Shown: one piece after another, positions 35,284 to 44,743 of the stretch
Numbering within the stretch: position 1 is the first letter of the stretch
How the letters are laid out: the number at the start of each line of letters is the position of its first letter
Assembly (NCBI RefSeq): GCF_014205335.1
Contig: NZ_JACHNH010000001.1
Span: 1,116,001-1,180,000, forward strand
Origin: Amorphoplanes digitatis
Lineage (GTDB): Bacteria > Actinomycetota > Actinomycetes > Mycobacteriales > Micromonosporaceae
DNA: 64,000 bases
Reading direction: 5' to 3'
The notes under the pieces: model-generated
Told to the model about the DNA's origin: nothing
Seen by the model: only the letters and a program-made list of their open reading frames with translations
Databases searched by the model: none
Translations under genes and position numbers: made by a program

Positions 35284-35775
35284 TCATTCCGGCCGTCCAC
35301 GGAGTCGGTCGCGGATCGCTGACGACGGCACGCCGCCGTCGGGATGGCGGGGCAGTCGGCCGCGCCGGACCAGGTCGTGCACACCCTGCCGGGTGATGCC
35401 GAGCATCGCGCCGGCGGTCGCGTACGAGACCGACTCGGCGGCCGGATGGCCGACCCGGCGGGCGACCACCGCGCCGAGCGGGGTCCGCCACCACTGCACC
35501 GGCGGGTCGAAGGCCCGGTCGTCCGGGTAGAGCATGGCGATCAGCCGGATCGCCGCGCCGGCCGCCGCGGCGTCGTCGCCGTCGACCATCTGGCCGGCCC
35601 ACCCGCCGGCGCGGATCCGGACCAGCCGGCGCAGCGCCTCGACCGCGTCGTCGCCCTCCAACAGGACCTCGAGCGGGTCCAGCAGGCGGATGTCGAGAAG
35701 CCGGACGATCTGCTCGACCAGCTCGCTCTTCGACGGCACCAGATCATCGTCGCCCCGCTTGACGTCGACTGTCAA
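35284..35775 (-). CDS. helix-turn-helix protein
   Basis: Not assigned to a named family. The 163-aa protein has an N-terminal helical region (SELVEQIVRLLDIRLLDPLEVLLEGDDAVEALRRLVRI). A C-terminal excisionase/MerR-like helix-turn-helix (SVSYATAGAMLGITRQGVHDLVRRGRLPRH) could bind DNA. The start is uncertain: TTG 35775 gives MTVDVKRGDDDL; GTG 35739 (VPSKSELVEQ) is also reasonable. A CTTGAC-N7-GTCAAG dyad covers the TTG start and suggests autoregulation. It is divergent from the DUF5522 gene by 17 bp. Confidence 0.6.
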   Translation of the reverse strand: MTVDVKRGDDDLVPSKSELVEQIVRLLDIRLLDPLEVLLEGDDAVEALRRLVRIRAGGWAGQMVDGDDAAAAGAAIRLIAMLYPDDRAFDPPVQWWRTPLGAVVARRVGHPAAESVSYATAGAMLGITRQGVHDLVRRGRLPRHPDGGVPSSAIRDRLRGRPE

Positions 35776-35776
35776 G
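35758..35776. promoter_or_regulatory. dyad over the start of the HTH gene
   Basis: CTTGAC-N7-GTCAAG, a perfect 6-bp inverted repeat around GTCGACT. It spans the putative start codon of the HTH gene and lies 5 bp from the -10 box of the divergent gene. Confidence 0.45.
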
Positions 35777-35780
35777 TCAC

Positions 35781-35786
35781 TAGGCT
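35781..35786 (+). promoter_or_regulatory. -10 box of a leaderless promoter (DUF5522)
   Basis: TAGGCT, 6 bases, then GTG 35793. Confidence 0.6.
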
Positions 35787-35792
35787 CCGGTC

Positions 35793-36026
35793 GTGGACCA
35801 GCCGGCGCCGCGCGCTCTCACCGAGCCGCATCCGAGTCGTCTCGCCCCCGATCACCCGCGCCGCGCCGAGATCCTCGCCGCCCACGCCGCCGCGCTCGCC
35901 GCGGGCCAGGCCGGCTACCTCGATCCGGAAACCGGACTCTTCGTGCTCACTGCCGGATTCCTCGCCGCGCGCGGCACCTGCTGTAGTCGCGGCTGTCGTC
36001 ACTGTCCGTACGTCGATGGTGTCTGA
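35793..36026 (+). CDS. DUF5522 domain-containing protein
   Basis: A 77-aa protein. The N-terminal half has no distinctive motif; the C-terminal half (GYLDPETGLFVLTAGFLAARGTCCSRGCRHCPY) carries the cysteine/histidine cluster CCxxxCRHCPY typical of DUF5522 and probably binds a metal or Fe-S centre. Function unknown. The GTG start is placed 6 bases after a TAGGCT -10 element. Confidence 0.8.
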   Translation: MDQPAPRALTEPHPSRLAPDHPRRAEILAAHAAALAAGQAGYLDPETGLFVLTAGFLAARGTCCSRGCRHCPYVDGV

Positions 36027-36088
36027 GTCGGACTTTCGCCGCGACCCTCGCGCGAAGTACGGTGTGCCCCGAATTAGTGGAGGAACTC

Positions 36089-36643
36089 GTGGGTTCGCGT
36101 CTCTTCGCCCTCGGCACTGCCGTGGCGTTGCTCGCCGTTGCGGGCTGCAGTGACCACCGGAGCGAGGCGGCCGGCCTGCCACCTGTGCAGATCGTGCAGC
36201 AGCCCGCGGCCTCGGCCGGCGGAGCCTGCATCCTCTGGGACTACGAGTTCATCGAGGAGAAGATCGGCGTACGGTTCAGCGTCGCCGCCGCCGACCAGGT
36301 CGACATCACCTCGACCTGCGTGGTGCAGACGGAGCGCGAGGAGTGGCCGTACCTCGCACTCTCCGTCGTCGAGAGCACCAAGGCCGACGCGAGCACGTTC
36401 GCCGCGGAGAACATCCCGGCGAAGGCCACGAAGCTCAAGGGCCTCGGCAAGGCCGGCTACCGGCTCGTCTCCAAGGCGTCCGGCGGCCACGGCCCGACGG
36501 TGGAGATCGGCTGGCTCAGCGAGGCCGCCCAGCTTCAGACGCTGCGCTACACCTTCGCCAAGGGCGCCGCCGGCGCCGAGGTCACCAAGATGTCGACGAA
36601 GCTGCTCGCCCTCGCCAAGGCCATGGACACCACCAACGGCTGA
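36089..36643 (+). CDS. putative lipoprotein, DUF3558-like
   Basis: A 184-aa exported protein. The signal sequence VGSRLFALGTAVALLAVAGC ends in the lipobox AVAGC, so Cys20 is the likely lipid anchor. The mature domain has one possible disulfide (GGACILWDYEFIEEKIGVRFS ... ITSTCVVQTEREEWPYLALSV), a pattern shared with DUF3558-type actinobacterial lipoproteins. Function unknown. GTG 36089 follows GGAGGAAC; the longer frame from 36062 would spoil the signal peptide. Confidence 0.68.
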   Translation: MGSRLFALGTAVALLAVAGCSDHRSEAAGLPPVQIVQQPAASAGGACILWDYEFIEEKIGVRFSVAAADQVDITSTCVVQTEREEWPYLALSVVESTKADASTFAAENIPAKATKLKGLGKAGYRLVSKASGGHGPTVEIGWLSEAAQLQTLRYTFAKGAAGAEVTKMSTKLLALAKAMDTTNG

Positions 36644-36671
36644 CCCCCGCCCGCATCGGCGGGTGCCGTTC

Positions 36672-37370
36672 TCAGCGGGCGTCGACGAACACCCGTGACG
36701 CGACCTCGCGCGGCAGCCGGATCTTGTCGCCGGAGCGGTCGATCGTCACGCCGTCGCGCTCCTGCGCCACCGTGACGGTCGCGCCCGGGTCGATGCCCGC
36801 CGCGTGCAGCTGCCGCAGCACGCCCGCGTTGGTCTGCACGCTCTCGCAGATCCGCCGGACGACCACGCTGCCGCTCAGGCCGGGGAACGCGAGGTTGCGC
36901 TCACCCGAATTGATCACAGTGGAGCTGGTGCTGATCGGCTCGTCGGACGGGAGGCCGAGCACCTCGAGGCCGGGAATCGGGTTGCCGTAGGGCGACCGGG
37001 TCGGCCTGTTGAGAAGCTCGTAGACCTTGCGCTCGACCGAGTCGCTCATCACGTGCTCCCACCGGCAGGCCTCCTCGTGCGCCTCCTCGTAGGGCATGCC
37101 GATGACGTTGACCAGCAGCAGCTCGGCGAGCCGGTGCTTGCGCATCACCGCGACGGCGGCCACCCGGCCCTCCTCGGTGAGCAGCAGGTGCCGGTCGTTC
37201 TCGACCGTGAGCAGGCCGTCCCGCTCCATCCGGGCGACGGTCTGGCTGACGGTGGGGCCACTCTGGTGCAGGCGCTCGGCGATCCTGGCGCGCAGGGGCG
37301 GAACGCCCTCCTCCTCGAGCTCGAGGATCGTGCGCAGGTACATCTCGGTGGTGTCGACGAGATCATTCAC
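36672..37370 (-). CDS. ideR: iron-dependent regulator IdeR/DtxR family
   Basis: Metal-dependent DNA-binding repressor. In the 232-aa protein every IdeR/DtxR metal ligand falls at its reference position: Met10, Cys102, Glu105 and His106 (primary site), His79, Glu83 and His98 (ancillary site). An N-terminal winged HTH (IAERLHQSGPTVSQTVARMERDGLL) and a C-terminal SH3-like domain are present. The Cys at 102 (ACRWEH) points to iron (DtxR/IdeR) rather than manganese (MntR). GTG 37370 follows GGGAGGG. In M. tuberculosis ideR sits next to sigB; here acuC, the acetyltransferase and DUF2568 lie between them. Confidence 0.93.
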   Translation of the reverse strand: MNDLVDTTEMYLRTILELEEEGVPPLRARIAERLHQSGPTVSQTVARMERDGLLTVENDRHLLLTEEGRVAAVAVMRKHRLAELLLVNVIGMPYEEAHEEACRWEHVMSDSVERKVYELLNRPTRSPYGNPIPGLEVLGLPSDEPISTSSTVINSGERNLAFPGLSGSVVVRRICESVQTNAGVLRQLHAAGIDPGATVTVAQERDGVTIDRSGDKIRLPREVASRVFVDAR

Positions 37371-37530
37371 AATGCGGCCCTCCCAGCAGCGATATTACCT
37401 CGCAGCCGGGGGTTGACTTCGCGCCGACGAGGTGGGTCAAGTGACCCTACCGGACCCGGGTGACAGTCGTCCGGTAGGTGCGAGGGGTGAGACCGGCACC
37501 CGGCCGAAAATGTCGGCCCACCATGGCAGC

Positions 37531-38721
37531 ATGACCGTCATGGCGGAGTCGACGGCGGTGGTGTGGGACAAGGCCCTGCTCTCCTACGACATGGGCGATC
37601 ACCCGATGAACCCCGTGCGGGTCGAGCTGACCATGGCGCTCGCCCGCGAGCTCGGCGTTCTTGACCGGCCCGGCGTGCGCCTTGTGGTGCCGGAGCCGGC
37701 CGGCGACGCGGCGCTGACCCGCATACACCGGGCCGACTACCTGGATGCGGTCCGGCTCGCACCGAACGATCCGTTCTTCCGCGGCTGGGGCCTCAACACC
37801 CCGGACAACCCCGTCTTCGACGGCATGCACGAGGCGAGCGCCCGGATCTGCGGCGCCACGCTGGCCGCCGCCGAGGCGGTCTGGAGCGGCGCCGCCACCC
37901 GCGCCGTCAACGTCTCCGGTGGGCTGCATCACGCGATGGCGGCCCGCGCCTCCGGCTTCTGCGTCTACAACGACCCGGCGGTCGCGATCGCGCGCCTGCT
38001 CGACCTCGGCGCGCGGCGGGTGGCCTACGTCGACATCGATGTCCATCACGGCGACGGCGTGCAGGCGGCGTTCTACGACGATCCCCGGGTGCTGACCGTC
38101 AGCCTGCACGAGTCGCCGCTCACGCTCTTCCCCGGCACGGGCTTCCCCGAGGAGTGCGGCGGCGCCGGTGCCGAGGGCACCTCGGTAAACGTCGCGCTGC
38201 CGCCCGGCACCGGCGACGCCGGCTGGCTGCGTGCGTTCCGGGCGGTCGTGCCCTCGGTGCTGCGCGCCTTCGCGCCGCAGATCCTCGTCACCCAGTGCGG
38301 CGCCGACGCGCACCGCCTCGACCCCCTCGCCGACCTTCGGCTCTCCGTCGACGGCCAGCGCGCCGCATACATCGCGCTGCGCGGGCTCGCCGACGAGCTC
38401 TGCGACGGCCGCTGGGTGGCGACAGGCGGCGGCGGATACGCGCTGGTCGAGGTCGTGCCCCGGGCCTGGACCCACCTGCTGGCGGTGGCCACCGGCGCGC
38501 CGCTGGACCCCGGCACGCAGACGCCGCCGGCCTGGCGCAAGCTCGCCGCCGAGCGCCGCCCCGGCACCGAGATCCCGGCCACCCTGACCGACGGCATCGA
38601 GCCGCCGGTCGAGCACTGGGAGCCGGGCACCACCGCGGACCCGGTCGACAAGGCCATCATGGCGACCCGCATGGCGGTCTTCCCGCTGCACGGGCTGGAC
38701 CCGCATGATGCCCGGGACTGA
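37531..38721 (+). CDS. acuC: AcuC-type protein deacetylase (histone deacetylase superfamily)
   Basis: Zn-dependent deacetylase of the class I HDAC/AcuC group, 396 aa. The active-site motifs are complete: NVSGGLHHAMAARASGFCVYND (His-His charge relay), YVDIDVHHGDGVQ (Zn ligands Asp and His) and TQCGADAHRLDPL (Zn ligand Asp). The general role is removal of acetyl groups from proteins such as acetyl-CoA synthetase. ATG 37531 (MTVMAES) or ATG 37540 is likely; earlier starts are in poor context. The acetyltransferase gene starts 12 bp downstream, so writer and eraser are co-transcribed. Confidence 0.9.
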   Translation: MTVMAESTAVVWDKALLSYDMGDHPMNPVRVELTMALARELGVLDRPGVRLVVPEPAGDAALTRIHRADYLDAVRLAPNDPFFRGWGLNTPDNPVFDGMHEASARICGATLAAAEAVWSGAATRAVNVSGGLHHAMAARASGFCVYNDPAVAIARLLDLGARRVAYVDIDVHHGDGVQAAFYDDPRVLTVSLHESPLTLFPGTGFPEECGGAGAEGTSVNVALPPGTGDAGWLRAFRAVVPSVLRAFAPQILVTQCGADAHRLDPLADLRLSVDGQRAAYIALRGLADELCDGRWVATGGGGYALVEVVPRAWTHLLAVATGAPLDPGTQTPPAWRKLAAERRPGTEIPATLTDGIEPPVEHWEPGTTADPVDKAIMATRMAVFPLHGLDPHDARD

Positions 38722-38733
38722 GAGGGGATCGCG

Positions 38734-41280
38734 GTGACCAGAGAGGCGGACGTGCTGCTCTCCGACGGCAGCGCCGTGCAACTGCGCCCGATACACCCCG
38801 ACGACGCACCGGCCATCGTGGAGCTCCACTCGCGGATGAGCGACCGCACCCGCTACCTGCGCTACTTCTCGCCCTATCCCCGCATTCCGGAGCGCGATCT
38901 CGCCCGCTTCGTCAACGTCGACCACCGCGACCGCGAGGCCTTCGTCATCGTCAGCGGCCCGCGCATCATGGGCGTCGGCCGCTACGAGCGGCTCGGCCCC
39001 GATTCCCCCGAGGCAGAGGTCGCCTTCGTCGTCGAGGACGCGCACCAGGGCCGCGGCATCGGGTCGGTGCTGCTCGAGCACCTCGCCGACGCGGCACAGG
39101 AGTGCGGCATCACCCGCTTCGTCGCCGAGGTCCTGCCGCAGAACGCCGGGATGCTCCGCGTCTTCAGCGACTTCGGCTACCAGATCCAGCGCCAATACGC
39201 CGACGGGGTCGTGCACCTCGAGTTCCCGATCGCCCCCACGGAGAAGTCCCGGGAGGTGCAGGAGAGCCGCGAGCAGCGGACCGAGGCGAAGTCCATCTCC
39301 CGCCTGCTGCACCCGCGCGCCGTCGCCGTCTACGGCGCGAGCGCCAGCGGCCAGGGCATCGGCGCGGCGATGCTGGGCCACCTGCGCGACGGCGGCTACA
39401 CCGGCGACATCATCCCGGTGCACCGCAGCGCCGACCGGGTGGCGGGGCTTACCGCACACCGCTCGGCGGCCGCGGCCGGCACCCCGGTCGACCTGGCGAT
39501 CATCGCCGTCCCGCCGGAGGGCGTAGCCGACGCGGTGGCGGACGCGGCGGCGGCGGGCGCGGGCGGCCTCGTCGTCGTCTCCGCCGGCTTCGCCGAGGCG
39601 GGCGAGCAGGGCGCGCTCGCCCAGCGCGCGCTGCTCGACGCGGCACACGGGGCAGGCCTGCGCGTGGTCGGCCCCAACTGCCTTGGCATCGCCAACACCG
39701 ACCCCACCGTGCGGCTGAACGCCACGCTCGCGCCGAGGCTGCCGGCGGCGGGCCGAGTGGGTTTCTTCAGCCAGTCCGGCGCGCTCGGCGTCGCCCTGCT
39801 GGCCGAGGCGGACCGGCGCGGCCTCGGCCTGTCCAGCTTCGTGTCGGCGGGCAACCGCGCGGACGTCTCGGGCAACGACCTGCTCCAGTACTGGCAGGAC
39901 GACCCCGGCACCGACGCGGTCCTGCTCTACCTCGAGACGTTCGGCAACCCGCGCAAGTTCGCCCGGCTCGCCCGCCGGATGAGCCGGGTCAAGCCCGTCG
40001 TCGCGGTCGCCTCGGCGAGCCGCCCGGCGGGGCTCGCCGGCGACCTGCCCGGCCCCGACACCAGGGCGGTGACGGCCCTGTTCGCCCGCTCCGGCGTCAT
40101 CCGCGTCGACACCGTCGCCGAACTCTTCGACGTGGGCCTCCTGCTGGCGCACCAGCCGCTGCCGGCCGGCCGGCGGGTGGCGGTCGTCGGAAACTCGTCG
40201 GCGCTCTCCGGCCTGGCCATCGCCGCCTGCCACGCCACCGGCCTGACCGTCGCCGAGGGCTACCCGTGCGACATCAGCCCACAGGCGGGCGCACACGACT
40301 TCGCCGACGCCCTCGCCGACGCCGCCGTCGACGACCGCGTCGACGCCCTGGTCGTGGTCTTCGCGCCGCCCCTGCCCGGCCAACTCCCGGACGAGGACGC
40401 CGACTTCGCCGCCGCGCTGGGCAGCGTCGCGCTGGCGGGGGAGAAGCCGACCGTGGCGACCTTCCTGCTGGGCCGCCTCCCACCCGGCGTCCCGGCATAC
40501 CCGTCGGTGGAGGAGGCCGTCCGCGCCCTGTCCCGCGTGGTCGGCTACGCGGACTGGCTACGCCACCCACCGGGCGTGCTCCCGCCCCTGTCCGGAGTGG
40601 ACCCGTCGGCACACGAACTGGAAGGCCCGCCTTCGGCCCTGCTAGAGGCATACGGCATCCGGGTCCAGCCGTCACGCTCCGCCGCGTCCCTCGACGAGGC
40701 CCTGGCCGCCGCCACCGACCTCGGCTACCCGGTCGCCCTGAAGGCGGCAGGCGGCGCCCTACGACACCGCCTCGACCTCGGCGCGGTCCGCCTGGCCCTC
40801 GCCGACGAGGACGACCTGCGCGCCGCACACCAGGAACTGGTGACGGCCTTCGGCCAACCCCTGCTGGTCCAGTCGATGGTCCCGCCCGGCGTCGCCTGCA
40901 CGATCGAGGTCGTCGAGGACCCGGCGTTCGGCCCGGTAATCGGCTTCGGCCTCAGCGGCGTAGCCAGCGAACTGCTAGGCGACCTCGCCTGGCGCGCGGC
41001 CCCCCTCACCGACCGCGCCGCCGCGGCCTTGGTCGACGAGCCCCGCGCAGCGCCCCTACTACACGGCTACCGCGGCTCGGAACCAGTCGACCGCGCCGCC
41101 CTGATCGACCTCCTACTCCGCGTGGGCCGCCTAGCCGACGAACACCCCCACGTCCGCGCCCTCTCCCTGAACCCGGTCCTGTCCCGCCCCGACGGCCTCA
41201 CAATCCTGCACGCCTCGATCGAAATGGGCGAGGCAGGCGCCCGCCCAGACACCGGCCCCCGCCGCCTCCAAAACACCTGA
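38734..41280 (+). CDS. GNAT / NDP-forming acyl-CoA synthetase fusion, Pat-like protein acetyltransferase
   Basis: An 848-aa fusion. An N-terminal GNAT domain (about 10-165; acetyl-CoA site VEDAHQGRGIGSVLLEHL) is followed by a CoA-binding domain (HPRAVAVYGASASGQGIG), succinyl-CoA-synthetase-like domains (VGPNCLGIANTDP, FFSQSGALGVALL, SAGNRADVSGNDLLQYW) and an ATP-grasp-like C-terminal domain. Proteins of this architecture (Pat of Salmonella, with the domain order swapped) acetylate lysines of acyl-CoA synthetases. It begins 12 bp after acuC (SD GAGAGGGG). The catalytic His of the acyl-CoA synthetase part is not evident, consistent with a regulatory acetyltransferase. Confidence 0.87.
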   Translation: MTREADVLLSDGSAVQLRPIHPDDAPAIVELHSRMSDRTRYLRYFSPYPRIPERDLARFVNVDHRDREAFVIVSGPRIMGVGRYERLGPDSPEAEVAFVVEDAHQGRGIGSVLLEHLADAAQECGITRFVAEVLPQNAGMLRVFSDFGYQIQRQYADGVVHLEFPIAPTEKSREVQESREQRTEAKSISRLLHPRAVAVYGASASGQGIGAAMLGHLRDGGYTGDIIPVHRSADRVAGLTAHRSAAAAGTPVDLAIIAVPPEGVADAVADAAAAGAGGLVVVSAGFAEAGEQGALAQRALLDAAHGAGLRVVGPNCLGIANTDPTVRLNATLAPRLPAAGRVGFFSQSGALGVALLAEADRRGLGLSSFVSAGNRADVSGNDLLQYWQDDPGTDAVLLYLETFGNPRKFARLARRMSRVKPVVAVASASRPAGLAGDLPGPDTRAVTALFARSGVIRVDTVAELFDVGLLLAHQPLPAGRRVAVVGNSSALSGLAIAACHATGLTVAEGYPCDISPQAGAHDFADALADAAVDDRVDALVVVFAPPLPGQLPDEDADFAAALGSVALAGEKPTVATFLLGRLPPGVPAYPSVEEAVRALSRVVGYADWLRHPPGVLPPLSGVDPSAHELEGPPSALLEAYGIRVQPSRSAASLDEALAAATDLGYPVALKAAGGALRHRLDLGAVRLALADEDDLRAAHQELVTAFGQPLLVQSMVPPGVACTIEVVEDPAFGPVIGFGLSGVASELLGDLAWRAAPLTDRAAAALVDEPRAAPLLHGYRGSEPVDRAALIDLLLRVGRLADEHPHVRALSLNPVLSRPDGLTILHASIEMGEAGARPDTGPRRLQNT

Positions 41281-41828
41281 CCAGCCCGGCTTCCGGTTGG
41301 TTCGGGCTTTGGGATGGTTTGGTTTGGGTTGGCCCGGCCCGGTCTGGCCCGGCCCGGTCTGGCCCGGCCCGGTCTGGCCCGGCTCGGTCTGGCCCGGCTC
41401 GGTCTGGCTCGGCTCGGTCTGGCTCGGCTCGGCTCGGCCCGGTCTGGCCCGACCTGACCTGACCTGACCTTGCCCGGTTCTGCCCGGCCCGGTTCGGCCT
41501 CCGGCCAAGCCCTGCCTCCGCCGGCTGCCTGTGGCCTCGGCGGGCGTGGGCTGAGGTTTGGTTCGGAGGAGTATCGGGGGAGTGCGTGGGTGTTTGGGAA
41601 TGCGACCGCCTCTGCCGCACAGGCCCGTGTGGTCTGTCGCCCTCACCGACCTCCCCGATGGTGGCGGACGATGTCCTCGGCCGGGCCGACGGCGCACTAC
41701 AGGTTGGGGGGTGAGGTGCGGAGCCGGCGCTTCCCCGACCTCCGCGATGGTGGTGGACGCCTCAAGGTCATCAGGACCGCGGATGGCTGGGCTCAGCCCT
41801 GGATCGGATCGCCGCGTGGAGGGTCTGG
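41281..41828. other. intergenic region with degenerate pentamer array
   Basis: About 550 bp without a recognisable gene; the pentamer array at 41331-41500 dominates the first part. The remainder, up to the DUF2568 stop, shows no gene-like reading frame on either strand. Confidence 0.55.
41331..41500. repeat. degenerate pentanucleotide array
   Basis: About 34 consecutive pentamers of the form GGYYY, mostly grouped in 15-bp triplets (GGCCCGGCCCGGTCT and variants GGCTC, GGTCT), with a perfect run of four GACCT at 41451-41470. All frames stay open, giving spurious RAGPD-type ORFs on the minus strand. Confidence 0.85.
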
Positions 41829-42182
41829 TCAGACTGCGGGCTGGCCGCCCGTGGTGGTGCCCAGCAGGTGCAGGGCGAGGCGGTTCAGCGCGGCCAGGAT
41901 CGCCAGCAGTGCCGCGGGTACAGGGTGTTCGGTCACCACGAGCGCGATCGTGGCTCCACCGAAGACCACCCACTCGGGCACGAGCCGGAGCGGGTCCGGG
42001 ATCGGCGTGCGGGCCTTGGGCGCCACCCACTGTGCCCAGATGGTGGCGGCGGCGAGCGGCAGCGCGATCGCCAGCAGCAGCCGCACCCAGACCGGACCCG
42101 GCGCCTGCCAGCCGCCATAGGACAGGGCGGCAAGGGCGCAAACCTCGAGCACGAACCGCAGCAGCAGGTTGGCGGTTCTCAT
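41829..42182 (-). CDS. DUF2568 (YrdB-like) membrane protein
   Basis: A small integral membrane protein, 117 aa, with four hydrophobic helices: LLLRFVLEVCALAALSYGGW, VRLLLAIALPLAAATIWAQWV, EWVVFGGATIALVVTEHP and VPAALLAILAALNRLALHLL. The N-terminal RFVLEVCALAALSYGGW and the IWAQWVAPKA loop are typical of DUF2568. The function is unknown. ATG 42182 follows GGGAGG; an upstream frame to 42251 adds unconvincing residues. Confidence 0.85.
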   Translation of the reverse strand: MRTANLLLRFVLEVCALAALSYGGWQAPGPVWVRLLLAIALPLAAATIWAQWVAPKARTPIPDPLRLVPEWVVFGGATIALVVTEHPVPAALLAILAALNRLALHLLGTTTGGQPAV

Positions 42183-42629
42183 CTCGCCTCCCGGAAGCCG
42201 ATCACATCGGCAAACACGCCGGGGCCGGGCGCAGGCCGGCCGGTGGCGCACCGTTTGGTCCCTCCGGGCGGCAGCCCGGCATCATCCGAATCTTGGCGCA
42301 GTCGACATGGGACCAGCAAGAGAAGCCAGGCCGCGAGTTGGCGATCAGGCCCACGCGGTAGCTGCCGGCTGTGAGTTGGCGGCAGGGCTGTGCGGTGGCG
42401 GTGGGCCATGATTTGGCCGCCCGGCCTTGCGGTGGCTGCTGGCCGGGGGTGGCGGCGGGACCGTGCGGTGGCGGCCGGGCGTGAGTTGGCGGCGGGGCCT
42501 TGCGGTGGTGGCCGGGCATGAGTTGGTGACCAGGTTTGGGGGTCGTGGTCGGGGCTGGGTGTGGTTACGGGGGGCGGGACATGGCGAAGGCCGGTCGCTT
42601 TGCGACCGGCCTCTGCGTTCGGGTGGGTG
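42183..42629. other. intergenic region with imperfect ~38-40 bp repeats
   Basis: About 450 bp. Between about 42371 and 42530 a sequence around GTGAGTTGGCGGC...TTGCGGTGG recurs roughly four times with drift. No gene is apparent. The sigB terminator lies at 42588-42612. Confidence 0.55.
42588..42612 (-). terminator. terminator of sigB
   Basis: AGGCCGGTCGC-TTT-GCGACCGGCCT, a perfect 11-bp stem with a 3-nt loop, 18 bp beyond the sigB stop. There is no U-tract, as is typical for actinobacteria. Confidence 0.8.
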
Positions 42630-43631
<1,002 letters not shown>

Positions 43632-43863
43632 CTGCAGGACCACCTTTCAGTCCCCTCCCCGCGTTCACCCGAGTCGTGCATTCCCAGCCGCATTCGTGCC
43701 GGTGATCACTAGCTTGGCGGCAGGCGCGTTAAGCGGAGGTGAGGCAAGCGTCCAGGTGGCATGAATCGGGGAGAACCCTGAGGTCGTGAACCCGACAGGG
43801 TGCCCGGATTGGTGGGACATTTACTGACGCAGACGTAATTCCGAATGCGTTGTCGAGGGCCGA

Positions 43864-43869
43864 TAATCT
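43864..43869 (+). promoter_or_regulatory. -10 box of the spo0M promoter
   Basis: A TAATCT element about 30 bp before the GTG start, leaving a leader of roughly 24 nt that includes AGGAGGAG. The -35 is not clear. Confidence 0.4.
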
Positions 43870-43899
43870 GCGGCAGGAACATATCTAGGAGGAGTCTTC

Positions 43900-44685
43900 G
43901 TGGTCTTCAAGCGCATGATGCAGGCGATGGGCGTGGGGGGCCCGTCCGTGGAAACGGTGCTCGCCAACCCCAACTGCCGCCCCGGGGGCTACCTGGAAGG
44001 CCAGGTGCACGTCATCGGCGGCGACCACTCCGTCGACATCGAGTACGTCGCGCTCGGGCTGATGACCCGGGTCGAGGTGGAGAGCGGCGACAGCGAGTAC
44101 AACACCGATCAGGAGTTCCACCGGCAGCGGCTGACCGGCTCCTTCAAGCTGGACGCCGGCGCCCGCCACGACGTGCCGTTCCGCTTCGACGTGCCGTGGG
44201 AGACCCCCATCACCGAGGTGTACGGGCAGCACCTGCACGGCATGACGATGGGCCTGCGTACCGAGCTCGAGGTGGCCCGGGCGGTCGACAAGAGCGACCT
44301 GGACGCGGTGGCCGTTCACCCGCTGCCGGCACAGGAGCGGATCCTGGACGCTTTCCTGCGCCTGGGCTTCCGGTTCAGCCGCGCCGATGTGGAGCGGGGC
44401 AGGGTGTACGGCGTGCAGCAGACGCTGCCGTTCTACCAGGAGATCGAGTTCTATCCGCCGGCGCAGTACGCGAGCGGCATCAACCAGCTCGAGGTCACGT
44501 TCATCCCCACTCCGCACAACCTGCAGGTGGTGCTGGAGATCGACAAGCGTGGCGGCCTCTTCACCGAGGGTCACGACGCGTTCGGCCGCTTCGACGTGGA
44601 CTACCACACCGTCGACCAGACCGACTGGACCGCGCAGCTCAACGGCTGGCTCCAGCAGTCCGCGCAGCGTCGCGGCTTCTTCTAG
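43900..44685 (+). CDS. sporulation-control protein Spo0M family
   Basis: A 261-aa arrestin-like beta protein of the SpoOM family, involved in sporulation or cell-cycle control in Bacillus; the actinobacterial role is unknown. Typical segments: FKRMMQAMGVGGPSVETVLANPNCRPGGYLEGQVHVIGG, ERILDAFLRLGFRFSRADVERG, LPFYQEIEFYPP and INQLEVTFIPTPHNLQVVLEIDKRGG. The GTG start follows AGGAGGAG. Its presence agrees with a sporulating host. Confidence 0.92.
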   Translation: MVFKRMMQAMGVGGPSVETVLANPNCRPGGYLEGQVHVIGGDHSVDIEYVALGLMTRVEVESGDSEYNTDQEFHRQRLTGSFKLDAGARHDVPFRFDVPWETPITEVYGQHLHGMTMGLRTELEVARAVDKSDLDAVAVHPLPAQERILDAFLRLGFRFSRADVERGRVYGVQQTLPFYQEIEFYPPAQYASGINQLEVTFIPTPHNLQVVLEIDKRGGLFTEGHDAFGRFDVDYHTVDQTDWTAQLNGWLQQSAQRRGFF

Positions 44686-44730
44686 GCCCGACGCCGGCAG
44701 GCCCAACGCCGGCAGACCCGGGGCTGGCAG
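44686..44730. repeat. 15-bp triplicate between spo0M and dtd
   Basis: CCCGACGCCGGCAGG, CCCAACGCCGGCAGA and CCCGGGGCTGGCAGG in a row between two convergent stop codons. Confidence 0.7.
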
Positions 44731-44743
44731 GCACAGCGCCCGG

